The position numbers and the translations under genes were made by a program. A DNA stretch of 24,085 bases from Mesaphorura yosii (Eukaryota; Arthropoda; Collembola; Poduromorpha; Tullbergiidae), in contig WIXG01000736.1 in the NCBI GenBank assembly GCA_009869945.1, positions 1 through 24,085 on the forward strand, given 5' to 3'. Every line of letters begins with the position of its first letter. Position 1 is the first letter of the stretch. Of this stretch, positions 1 to 10,019 are shown in pieces. A model generated the notes under the pieces. It had not been told where the DNA came from. It made no database searches and was given only the letters and a program-made list of their open reading frames with translations.

Positions 1-1524
1 TATGTTGGAATTGCCACGAGTGTGTCCTTCGGAACAATAAGGTCAGAGTCAGGAATCTTGTACTCGATGCCGGTGCGTCTCTCGAGTCTCGGAACTGGGG
101 GGTACTTTCTCAGGGTTTCTTTAAAATTGGTTTCCAAAATGTGACAGAAATCCCAAGAAAATTACAATTCCATACAGTATCGAGAATTTTCTTACCATTC
201 ACGACTTTGTCCAAGTATTCCAACTGATTGACCACATCGTACGTGAACTTGCCCCCATTATTCTTCAGTGCCTCCTCAATCTCGTCCGAAAGCCGTTGCT
301 GTACCTCGGGGTTTATGGTCAGCTCGTACACTGAAAACAGAAGCAGCGTCTGCGTGGTGTCGAACCCAGCCAGGATGAAGATGACACTTTGCGCCACAAT
401 CACATCATCGGTCAACTCGGTCAAGGCAACTTCTTTGCCACTGGTTGCCTTCATGCCGCCTTCCCGCTCGAACGCACTCAGCTCGGACTCGTCAACTGCC
501 TTCAGCTGACCATGGCGTGCCTCGAGCATCAGCTGCAGAAAATCGTCACGTATTTCGCCCGTCTTTTGGCGATGTCGAAGCGCATTCGTGATGACGTTGG
601 TGAAAAAGGCTTCTCCTGTCTTGTCAGTGATGCTGAGGCCAAGTGCTGCGAAATTTGTCAAATTAGCGAGCACGTCATACAATATTTGGTACTTCATGGT
701 TAATAAATTCAACTTACCTTTCGTGAGTTCGGGCGACAGGACCTGGAGAAAGAATTTGATCATCAGCAGAGGAGTTACTTCAAACTGCATCCTTTTGCCC
801 ATCTTTTGGAAAATCGAGTCCTCCTGTTCAAAGGTTTTCGCGTTGACACCAAAGGCAGCGCTGGCGATGACGGCCATCGTGTACCGTTCGTACGCGTCTA
901 TGAAATTGACCACTTGGCCATGTTGTGCAGCTTCCTTTCGCAAGTGCTGGACGAGATCAGCAGTACAACCGTTGAAGATGTCAAACATTCTCCGAATCTT
1001 TCCAGTCGTAAATGTCGGGCTCATTTTGCCCCGCAGCTCTCTCCACGCTTCGCCCTCCATGAAAAATATCATCTGCGGACAAACAATAATAAAATGTGCA
1101 TAAGGCTTGCTTCCAATCATCCAATGATGAAACGGCGCAGTGCAAATCTCATCACCTTGTGAAACATCGGGTCGGTCTTCTCCATCGCTGGAAACTTGCG
1201 TCGATTTATAAACACGTCAAAATCCTTGATGAAAATCTGTCTGGCCAAGTCCAAGTCCCGTAGGAACAGTATAGGCTTGGCAAACTCCATCATGCCAACG
1301 TATGGCTTGTCCAGTTTGTCTTTGACGTGGTTGTACACTTTGGCATCCATCTCATGTTGTAACATTCCACTAAATATGATGGAGAAAATGCCTCCTGTAA
1401 CTTCAGTCCCCACGACTTGCAGGCCACGCTCAGGCCAAAATCGCTTGTACTTTCTGAAGGTGGACCACAGGTACAGGGCGAACCCGCCGAGGATTGACAC
1501 CAGGGTCCAGAATAAGTACGACAT
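1..1524 (-). CDS. Cytochrome P450, 5' part (3' end off the left edge)
   Basis: A membrane-bound heme monooxygenase of the insect CYP3-clan type (CYP6/CYP9-like), probably acting on xenobiotics or hormones at the endoplasmic reticulum. Four exons fit in phase: 1524-1156, 1072-718, 645-196 and 118-1, with GT-AG introns of 83, 72 and 77 bp. The protein starts MSYLFWTLVSILGGF, a typical N-terminal membrane anchor. Visible motifs are the helix-C WRELR, the I-helix oxygen-binding AGFDTT, and the K-helix ExxR as ETLR, whose glutamate codon is split by the last intron. The exon at 118-1 continues with PPVPRLERR, normal P450 sequence. The heme-cysteine loop lies outside the window, so activity cannot be judged. 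No lesion is seen in the visible part. The family is certain; the CYP subfamily is inferred. Confidence 0.93.
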
Positions 1525-1612
1525 TTCCGAGGAAGCTCGAACCTACCCCAGCAGGAACAAAATATTTAACGCAACAACTCGGATCGCGACTGTTATTTGC
1601 ACTTAAACACAT

Positions 1613-1621
1613 CTATTTATA
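1613..1621 (-). promoter_or_regulatory. TATA box for the P450 gene
   Basis: The minus strand reads TATAAATAG here, about 90 bp upstream of the P450 start codon. A start site about 30 bp downstream, near 1585, would leave a 5' UTR of roughly 60 bp. Position and match to the consensus are good, but there is no transcript evidence. Confidence 0.55.
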
Positions 1622-2439
1622 GAGGCACGGTCAACTGACGCTCGTAATCGCATCCCATTAAACAATAGACTTTGCCTTTGCCATTGCATTGCTTTAGTAG
1701 CAGATTACATAACTTGATACCTACTATAGTACTTTATTTGGCTAGGAAGACCAATGGTGATAACATTAAACTTTTCAAGGGCAATGGAAATGCGCATTCA
1801 ATCCTCCTTACAATCCTTTTAAAGGTATTTTTTTGTACAACATGATCACATGCTTATTGCTTTTGCAATCGGTGTTAATTTGTTCATGTGCCTCAGATGC
1901 AGATACGCAGTATGGGTATGGGTGCGATGCACAGCGACTGCGTCAACACGAGTCACGAGACATTGATTGAAACTTGGCCGATTCAGGGGTGTTCAGTTTA
2001 AATAGAAATGAATTGATGCATGTTGTTTTCCATCGACGCGACGCGAAGCAATTGACATGTTGCCTCTCGGGTGTCAATTACTCTATCCATCAATCACAAA
2101 TAGGCTGCCGCAAACGGCTGTAACTATAATCCAAAATACTCTTTCTCTCTATTCAATTCTTCGTTGCATGGAATTCAACTAAAATGATGTCAACTACTTC
2201 ACAGATAGTTAAGAATTATTTCGTGCCAACTGTCGCGAAATAATTTCGAGTGGCCCCGGCGAAAATTTGTAATTGTATTTTGAAATCATCAATTACATAT
2301 TGAGGTTTCATGCGGAAAAGGGGGCGCACGATATTCAGCAGGCACAGGTTAGGTTAGGTTTTAATTTATTGATTCGGTTTAGTTCGATCTTGTTTGGATG
2401 AAAATTAAATCGCCAAAGTAACAAAGAGTGAATTTCAGT
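1622..2439. other. Spacer between the P450 and the Ig gene
   Basis: AT-rich DNA with no convincing reading frame on either strand. It contains a two-unit AGGTT/TTAGG stretch at about 2346-2358, which is too short to mean anything by itself. Nothing else stands out. Confidence 0.5.
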
Positions 2440-4987
2440 TTATGCGAAGAATCGGCAGCCAACGGCTGCGAAACTTTGAATGGCTTTCCTTGCACCTGCA
2501 CAGTCTTGTATTGCGAGTGATAAATGCGGCCAGGAGTCACGTGTCCAGCCACTGGCACACTTTGACGCTGGTCGCCGCCCTTGAGAATTCGACTGCTGCC
2601 TCCAACATTGAAATTCTGCGGCTTTGATTGCGATCAGGAGCACTAACACAGTCGTCATACCTATGAGCGCGAACAGTGACCAATGCGCGCCCGCAGATGC
2701 AGACGGCGATGGCGGCGCTCTGCCCTCTCGAACCCTAACATTGAGTCCACGGATCCACGAAAATTGTGCACTGAACACATTTATTCAGCTTCGTCAATTA
2801 AATGCACATCCTTGAACACAAGTCTGGATGTCAATGGATCCGAATCTGGTTTCCGGAGCTCGAGATTGGGGAACAGCGTCTCCGAAACATTATGTCCATT
2901 CCGTTGCCAGTAGAACTCTGGAATCGGGGCGCCTTGCTCCAGTGTACAGTTCAAGGCTGCGTGTTTATCACCCGCGTACATCGCGATGGCATTCGGGCTC
3001 CGTTTGCCATCGTCGGACGAACGGATCCTACGAGCAGATCACAGCACAGGCTAAAATTAGAATCTAGTTCGCATTTAGACCATTTACGCTGAAACTCACT
3101 TATTGCCTGAATGCTGAACGCTTTGATCGCATTTCCCGCTAAATTCGTTGCTGTACACGTGATCTGCTTGAGCGGAATTGGTTTGGGGTCGTCGTCAAAC
3201 TCCAGGTATCCCGCAGACACCATAATGCGAGCGTTTGATCCGTCAGGTCGCAGCGTATACCCGCCGTCGTCATTGGAATTCCAAGAAAATGTCGGCGGCG
3301 GTGCCGCCGTGAACTCGCAGCGCAGTTCAGCGCTTTGGTGGGTGTAGAAGCTCACATTCTCATGCGACACCGAGGCCCCAGACGGCGACAGCGGCGTCGT
3401 TGAGGCTTCGACCTTTACGGGCAAGAACTGTGTGATCCACTCGGTTGAATTCCAGGGCGGCACGTGGCATGAAACCCGAGAAAGAATTGTATTCGCGTCG
3501 ACGAGTCGAATACAGAGTTCCACTGTGTATTTCCATTCGACTTTGCTGACAAATTGATTAGTTCCATTCTTGAACCCCAATTCCATGACGATATGCTTTT
3601 TGCATACACAAATGCAGAGACGCCGCGCCGTACCGAAGCGTGAGCGCGTCTCCAGTGTACAGGAGGATCGGGTTGGGAGTTTGGTCATACAGTGGTAGCA
3701 CTGGTGACGGTGGCATACGCACCCAGCCCCGTTTCGAGTCGATCCCGACTTGATACTCGAACCTTACATCAGAAGAATTGCGGAGGTCGACCAGGTCCAC
3801 GAAATCTGAAGCGCCCAGACACAGGGGCGCCTCTTTACAGAGTCCCCAGAACCTGTGTTCCGCCGCAAACCGTTTCCAGTTTGGACGGCCATGGTCTGGG
3901 ATGTTCTAATTGCACACGTGTAGGCCACTGAGTGAATCCTGCATCAGATGAGTACGGGATTGGGTACGAAACGCACCTTGTTTCGTTGTCCCCTGAAATA
4001 ACCTGAGAAGTAATTTTTTTCGGACCGGGGCAGAGCTCGTTGTCATGCAAGTGAGTGGCTCCGTGCAATTTGTCTGTCCCAAGGGAAGAGCTGAAATCCT
4101 TATCTTGTCGGGGTATGCGCCTGGCTTTATGCAGCAGGACACAGGTTGATGGAGCTTGTTGTCATGTAGAGTTGGCACTCCTTCCATTACTAGCATGACA
4201 TTTGAATTCTTGCGCCTACGCTCAAAAGTCGAAGTCAAGCTGAGCACAGATGCTTCCAGAGACCCTGAAATTGAAGAAAATACGATGAACAGTCCAAGCT
4301 CAATTTGATTTAATTTGTGTCCCTGACCTTCCCATTTTAGGACAACTATGTCGTTGCTAGCAGGGCATTCGGATCCTAAAAAGCATTCGACCTCTGCGCG
4401 CAAAGCCTTCCGCTCGTCATTGCTGATTTTCCAGTTTTGACTCAGTTTCAGCAGCATGGCATATTTGCATGTCGACGTGTCTTTGAATTGTCTTACTATT
4501 CTCTCATTCGAAGTTCCATTGATCCACTGAAAAGTATTTAAGCAGCCAAATTTGTAAGCTTCTAATTTAGAAAGCGTACGAGCGCAGTTTTTTTCTGGTT
4601 TTCAACGGTTTTTGGCTGGAATGAATTTTGTATACCCCGTTAACACGACTTTGGTTGAGAAACACGACACACAGTAAAGATAATTGATTGATTGATTAAT
4701 ACACAATACAAATTAACTTACCGGCTGCTCGAGAGAATGTCCACATGACCGGATAACTGGCTTCACATCGGAGGGTGATGGAAGGAGCTTTGGATGGGAC
4801 GAGGAAGCGTCGGCGTGACTCTGCATCCAGCGCGTGCTTGTACATGGGCGCATCTGGTCCAGTGAAAATTGTGATCTCCGGTGGGTGTGGTGGCAGCGCC
4901 AGACTGGTGCCAATTCCACTACCAAGAACCACAGTAACGCGACTGACCAGAATCAAATACAGAGAGAAAAACCAAAGTGAGCTTCAT
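2440..4987 (-). pseudogene. Immunoglobulin-superfamily membrane protein, apparently broken
   Basis: A multi-exon cell-surface Ig protein. Probable exons are 4987-4722, 4526-4328, 4264-4191, 4002-3977, 3938-3853, 3805-3610, 3545-3100 and 3027-2440. The junctions at 4327/4264, 3976/3938, 3852/3805 and 3609/3545 join in phase. Ig hallmarks include LRCEASYPVMW, VAYTCAIRT, AELRCEF with SWN and TCTATNLAGN, and LNCTLEQ with EFYWQRNG. A transmembrane segment LFALIGMTTVLVLLIAI and a cytoplasmic tail follow. Lesions: the signal peptide frame shifts after MKLTLVFLSVF; exons 1/2 and 7/8 do not share a phase; TAA at 2783-2781 stands where the Tyr of the last Ig Y-x-C should be; and the frame changes again before the membrane segment. 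The 26-bp exon and the 38-bp intron are the weakest parts of the model. It could be a pseudogene or a consensus with indel errors. Sidestep- or Beat-like adhesion proteins are possible relatives, but I cannot assign one. Confidence 0.6.
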
Positions 4988-4988
4988 T

Positions 4989-6106
4989 TTAAAACTGCAA
5001 CACAGTCTTCCTTCGTCCAGGTTTCTTCAAGTTTTGAAGATATGATATGAATTTAATTGTCTCAGCATCACCAGTGAAGCCAGTGTTATACTCAAAAATG
5101 ATGAAACTTTCCAAAAATGAAACAGTTCCTGAGGCAGAGGCCTTTTGATAATGATCAATCTCTCGAGAAGTCAACTTCAGCGTGGCTCTAATGTCGACCA
5201 CCAGAATTTTATGAACGAGGCATCGCAGCGCTTCCCCATTGATGGGAGAAATGTGTCAAGCTCCGAGGAGGATATTTGGAAAAGTAGAGGTCGGTACAAT
5301 GGGGGTCTTCAAATAATCGGTCCGAGTCGGTAAAGAATCGACAGTTTCCTTAGGAATTTGCTTTGCTTTACCTTTTACTCGCTTACCTGCCTCTTTGGCA
5401 GGTAAAGCAGTAAAGTAAAGAAGTAAAGCGGGTCAGTTTGAAATTTCTCAACTTATTCTTTAACTCACAATCTGTCACTAAGAGCAACGGGCTTTAAGAT
5501 TGGTTCGAGAAATCCTTTTACTCTTTTACGTGATTATGCTAACGGAAGTGCGCTCAAATAATATGGATGTAAAACAGTAAGCCTTTACGCCATACTGAAC
5601 TTTTAATTGAGTACCCACGATAAATATTTAAAAAGTTATGATTGAATGAACGTGCGACAATACTGTCTGACTCACCATTATACAATGCAGTCACGAAATA
5701 TGATGCACGTGCGGTCGCAGTCAACGGATATTTTAAAATCTCAAGTGGAATGAATTTTTGAGACGGTTCAACTTAACTGAGTAGCCAGCCCGAAAACCCC
5801 AGGAGTTCCGAAAGCTCGTTGAAAATATCGTTTCTTTAGGATGGAACGAGCCTGTATTCGTCCGTCTGTCTGATGCTTCTGAACGAGTGGGTTGCGTGAT
5901 ACCCACTTGTGGTGTGATATTCTGGCGTCACGTTTGCCAATCGTGAAGCTGGTGTTGAGGCATGACAAGCTGGTCTCTCGGCATTTCTTTTGAAAGCACA
6001 AAATGTTCTGTTTACATACTGCTGACACACGCACTATTGACTATCCTGGCGTGACTAATATTCTGTTGGACATTCAAGCTCTGGTGCTTGACAAGCTTTT
6101 ACCTGG
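4989..6106. other. Spacer with one unrecognised frame and a hairpin
   Basis: A minus-strand frame is open from about 5261 to 4989 (it includes IDHYQKASASGTVSFLESF) and stops two bases upstream of the Ig gene start codon. It could be an exon of an unknown gene, but I see no clear splice sites and recognise no domain. The rest is AT-rich, apart from the hairpin at 5361-5430 listed separately. Confidence 0.35.
5361..5430. repeat. Imperfect inverted repeat (hairpin)
   Basis: The left arm 5361-5391 and right arm 5397-5430 pair around a 5-nt loop TCTTT. The inner stem TTACCTGCC / GGCAGGTAA is perfect. The outer parts are imperfect and made of CTTTAC / GTAAAG units. No target-site duplication or coding sequence was found. 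Confidence 0.55.
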
Positions 6107-7921
6107 ATGTATTTATTCATCATTGCTATGGATTCGCTGTGCCGGCTCTACTCTGCTGTCAGAGCTGTTGGGGGGAAATCGTCTGACTGGCAATGGCGCT
6201 TGGTGATTTTTCTGGTGATTGTGTACCCGAATCGACCGATAAAAGGCGCTCCACTTCAGCTGCACCTGCAAGACTTCACCGCGTGCACATTTCACCTGGT
6301 TCACTATAAGGACGCGGATTCTACCGAATCTCTCTCGCAATCTAATCAGTATGGCCAAATTTGGACCGTCTTCAATGTGAGCAGGCCCATGCTCGGGAAA
6401 CAAGTCGGAACCAAGTTCTCGGGCGAGGAATCAATCTTGAATGTCAGTCTAGCTCTAAATATTTCGCCAATTTGTAACGTCCATCTCTTCGTGCTACCCA
6501 ACTTCACGCAGTATGCCCTCTCCGATTATGTTACCAGCCTGCCAATTAAGTCGGGCATGAGTCAGCGTGATTTCTTGATATTTGTGAACTTGGCTGGGGT
6601 ATGGAATGGCTGGCTACAAAGAGAAGTACGAAAGTACGATTATCAGATGATGCATATGTTAATCAAGGATGGTAAAGTGGTGGACGATTCAGTCTACTGC
6701 GTGTCACTTCAGGAATTCATCAGACTTCCTCTGCTCGCCCCGTTGACCGGGTTCACGTTGAAAAATTGCAGAAACCATCACGGCAAGTCTGCGCAGGTAA
6801 TTCTTGGAATATTCTCCGGAACATACTCGGAATGCTTGACCCCAGCCAAACGTCAGCTAGCCGTCCGCCAGCATTTGGAGTATGGCGTATGCCCGGCGCT
6901 AATGAAGGCACCTTTAGTCGTAAATGGTCGGCTAAACGGCTCTACCATATTCATGCTTGGTGAAGACTTAAATGTACTGACAACTATTAGCAAAGCTGAC
7001 AGGTACTGGCCAATTCCTGCGTCACCTGGTATACGCCCACTTTTGTTGGGCAGGCTCGCTTTGTCACTGTTATACTGTGAGCACGATAGATCGCGTGTAC
7101 GGAATGATCGCCGTTGGTTTGATGCATTTGATCTTGCAACGTGGGGCTTGCTGCTTGTAGTCTGCGTCCTGGCCGCCATTGTTCATTCAAGACAAGACGA
7201 AACGATCTTCACCTACTTTCAATTTATTCTGCGGGAACGGACGGCCACCACTAAATTTCAGCTGGGAATCATGGTTGTTGCGGCGCTCTTTTTCGGGTGC
7301 TATGAATCTGTCCTGACAAGCGTGACAATGGCTCCCAATCCACCACTCGTTTACGAGACTGTCAAGTCCCTACTCGAACATGGATATCAGATTTGGGCGT
7401 ATGAGGAGCCAAATGTCCCGGAAAAAATGGAGCAAGTATACTTCCATGATTTCCAGCGGCTTGATGTCCTACATCTGCTGAATTCAAGCTTCCTCAGAGT
7501 GGAATTCCGGAAACTAGGAGAACGTCACGTGACCAGTAGACGAGCCGTTCTTATTCTCGGTAATGAGTGGGACCCAGGCTTGCTCCTGATTCAATACCAT
7601 ACGCCAGATGCTTACTGCCACATTGTCAATCAGATCCTCGGCACGACATTGTATTCAACGCACTTTTGGGGGCTGCTGTCGGACGAGATCTCGGCTCATA
7701 TGGTGACACTTTTCGAGTCCGGACTATACGGCTGGTGGCGCGAGGTAGAGATACTCAGTGATCAACTACTCGTGGAAAAGCAACGGAAAATCCTCAATTT
7801 CGTGCACTACGAGGAGCGGCCACCCCCACCTGTGTCTATGGAGTTTGAGATTATGCGAATATTTCCTTTTTGTGGATGGCTCCTCGGGTTATCCGCTCTC
7901 ATCTTATTTGCGGAGATTTGA
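6107..7921 (+). CDS. Divergent ionotropic receptor (IR), intronless
   Basis: A chemosensory ligand-gated channel subunit of the variant ionotropic glutamate receptor family. It is one uninterrupted 604-codon frame. Residues 342-361 (FDLATWGLLLVVCVLAAIV) form TM1, 385-405 form TM2 ending YESVLTSVTMAPNPP, and 582-604 form the last TM at the very C terminus. After TM2 comes the LLEHGYQIW stretch, and before TM3 the FESGLYGWW stretch; both match the usual IR layout. The extracellular N-terminal part has several N-glycosylation sites and no recognisable ligand-binding consensus. The hydrophobic segment at 31-40 suits a signal peptide, so the second Met (codon 8, 6128) may be the real start. Absence of introns is typical of fast-evolving divergent IRs. 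Its ligand cannot be predicted. Confidence 0.8.
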   Translation: MYLFIIAMDSLCRLYSAVRAVGGKSSDWQWRLVIFLVIVYPNRPIKGAPLQLHLQDFTACTFHLVHYKDADSTESLSQSNQYGQIWTVFNVSRPMLGKQVGTKFSGEESILNVSLALNISPICNVHLFVLPNFTQYALSDYVTSLPIKSGMSQRDFLIFVNLAGVWNGWLQREVRKYDYQMMHMLIKDGKVVDDSVYCVSLQEFIRLPLLAPLTGFTLKNCRNHHGKSAQVILGIFSGTYSECLTPAKRQLAVRQHLEYGVCPALMKAPLVVNGRLNGSTIFMLGEDLNVLTTISKADRYWPIPASPGIRPLLLGRLALSLLYCEHDRSRVRNDRRWFDAFDLATWGLLLVVCVLAAIVHSRQDETIFTYFQFILRERTATTKFQLGIMVVAALFFGCYESVLTSVTMAPNPPLVYETVKSLLEHGYQIWAYEEPNVPEKMEQVYFHDFQRLDVLHLLNSSFLRVEFRKLGERHVTSRRAVLILGNEWDPGLLLIQYHTPDAYCHIVNQILGTTLYSTHFWGLLSDEISAHMVTLFESGLYGWWREVEILSDQLLVEKQRKILNFVHYEERPPPPVSMEFEIMRIFPFCGWLLGLSALILFAEI

Positions 7922-9042
7922 GTGCCTAACATATTGTCAGTCGTGCTAGTTGTATAGCATGTAGTCCAGTTTAGTCTCTTTCATGCCGTTTCAACTCTCC
8001 TTAGTCTTTAGCGCTAACTTGTTAGTTGACACAATACCAATGTACGTTACGAATTGGGCATTGGGCAATACAAAATTATTCATTTTCTGTACAAACTGAG
8101 ACAAACTGTGAGTTATTTAATCATTTCGTTCATTGCTCGGTCTTTCGAAGTGCTATTTCCCTGCTGCTACCATGTCAATTTGACACCCCACACCTATTAT
8201 TAGTCAGTATTCTTAGGCAGTGTTCTAATAGACATTTCATACTACATACGCAGATACCCAGTATTACAAAACAAATTTGTAAGTTGTCGTTGCTGCTCGC
8301 GCAGCAGCAGAAAAAGTTGAAATATTTCAACTTCACAATTTGAGCAGAAAAAGCTCGATAACAACATGCGCAGCAATGATGCGCATGATTGGTGCAGATT
8401 GGCTCGCATGAAAAGCGCATTAAGGCCTTAATGGTGTAGAAAAATCGCGTTTGTGAACAAAGCTTTAACCTGGAATCACAGTTGCCACGTAATGACTACC
8501 TAGCATCCCATGGCTCAGCACAGCAGCTGCGCATCCGCGGCGATCATTAAGTCACATTGAACCATTCCAATTACGCAAGGAGCCAGAAACCGCTTGGCCC
8601 TCGGCAAACTGAATCTGAACCTCTGTTTGGTATGAACTTGCAAGGCGCCTTGCACTTGAACTCGTATAAATTTGTTTTCAAATCAAATTTTCAGTTCAAA
8701 AAATTATCCAGAAAACAGAAAGAACCAGAATAACTAATCTACCGCCCTGTTGGATTCGTGGATGAGAATGACGAAAACAACGGAACTTGGAGAAGCAGAA
8801 TGAAGCTTGGCTTGGAGAATTAACTTTAGAGATGAGATATTTTCTCATAGCAAACGAATGCCACGCAATTGTAGCTGAGCAGTGCTTTGTTCGGTGTGGC
8901 GCTGCTGCTGCGGTCATTGTTAATTTCGTGAGACCACTGCTTGGCAGTGGCTGCCGCTGCGCAGCTGTGCTAAGCATATGGTGTGATTCCAGCTTTAAGA
9001 AGGAGGGCGAGGTGCCTTGACCCCCCAGTTCACGTTTTGCAG
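7922..9042. other. Spacer with a cluster of palindromes
   Basis: No convincing coding frame on either strand. Between 8292 and 8433 lie three dyad-symmetric elements, listed separately. No clear AATAAA signal was seen just after the ionotropic receptor stop codon. Confidence 0.5.
8292..8433. repeat. Cluster of perfect palindromes
   Basis: Three elements: a GCTGCT/AGCAGC hairpin at about 8291-8307, a perfect 20-bp palindrome at 8314-8333 (AAGTTGAAATATTTCAACTT), and a perfect 16-bp palindrome at 8418-8433 (CATTAAGGCCTTAATG). Their function is unknown. Confidence 0.6.
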
Positions 9043-9891
9043 CATGGAGCCACCAGATTCGTCCAGGCACGCACTGAGATCATCATAGGTGCTGGAGTGA
9101 TCGAGGCACCCAAGCTCCTCCTACTCTCCGGTCTAGGACCCCGTCCACAACTCGAGCAGCATGGAATTCCGCGGCCGCCGATCTGCCTACAGTCGGCGAG
9201 CACTTGCAAGACCACCCAGGCTTTCATCCCGGCCACTTTTTCATCAATCGGACATTTGGGAGGGTCTCTTGAAGCGGTGCACGAGTTTATCGAGAACCAA
9301 ACCGGACCACTGTCCGAGAAACTGTACAGTGACAACGGAAGTGCGCACCAGTTTGCGATGGGTTACTACTCTAGCTCGTATCATGATGACGTCCAGTTCT
9401 TCACCCACGAAACGCCACTCGCAGACCCCGCCCCAATGCAATGGACGAAGTATTCTTCGGAGTCAATCTCATGCGTCCTTGGCCCGCATCCGAGGGCAGC
9501 GTCCGGCTGGCCTGTGCGAACCCCGACGATCCATCGCGGATCGACCCAAATTTCTACACTAACCCGATAGATGTCGAACGTATGATTGACGGGCTGGAGT
9601 GGATGTTTGACATTTATGAGAATTCGACAGTGTTTCGGGTTCTGGGAATTCGATTCGGTGAGGAGCCGGTTCCCGAATGTGCGCAACACGTCTTTCGGTC
9701 TCGGGCGTACTGGAGGCGAGCGTCTGGACATTCTCCTACGCATACCCAACGTCAATAAGCGGCATGGGCTGAACAGCACTGTGGCGATGGTGGACTTCAA
9801 GCTGAGGGTGTAAGGGACGGCTGGACTGAGAATTGTAGATGCATCCATCATGCCTTTTGTCCAGAACGGAAATACGAATCTACCGAGTATC
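9043..9891 (+). pseudogene. GMC oxidoreductase (glucose dehydrogenase-like) pseudogene
   Basis: Remains of an FAD-dependent glucose-methanol-choline oxidoreductase. The N-terminal FAD-binding GxGxxG part is absent. Homology begins just after an acceptor-like TTTTGCAG at 9042 with HGATRFVQARTEIIIGAG, the usual A-x-EVI-x-AGA region, then LLLLSGLGP. It then jumps frame to DLPTVGEHLQDHPGF (9180 onward, ending in TGA at 9270-9272), jumps back to EFIENQTGPLSE, jumps again near 9441 to MDEVFFGVNLMRPWP and DPSRIDPNFYTNP (the C-terminal domain), and again near 9700. A TAA at 9811-9813 interrupts the last block just before GLRIVDASIMPF. Four frame breaks and a nonsense codon in about 850 bp, plus the 5' truncation, make a functional enzyme very unlikely. 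Confidence 0.85.
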
Positions 9892-10019
9892 CTGATGTGG
9901 GAGTTGGTGTCTCATTTTATACTTCAACAATGGGGCTAGTAAACGACGGAGATGAAGGCTTAATCAAGATTAAAATGCTTACTGCAATGTCTGACAATAA
10001 GTGGTTGAGTACACAGAAC

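Noticed and set aside
2346..2358. AGGTTAGGTTAGG as a sign of telomeric (TTAGG) repeats.
   Set aside because: Only two units; this occurs often by chance.
5768..6034. An 88-codon minus-strand frame before the ionotropic receptor.
   Set aside because: No recognisable motif, no signal peptide and no regulatory context.
8696..9070. A 124-codon minus-strand frame upstream of the GMC pseudogene.
   Set aside because: No domain, no splice context, low-complexity composition, and it overlaps the GMC homology on the other strand.
9164..9180. GAATTCCGCGGCCGCC, which looks like a cloning polylinker (EcoRI, SacII, NotI sites).
   Set aside because: It lies inside continuous homology to a GMC oxidoreductase, on both sides and without a jump to vector sequence, so chance GC-rich codons and a small indel explain it better.
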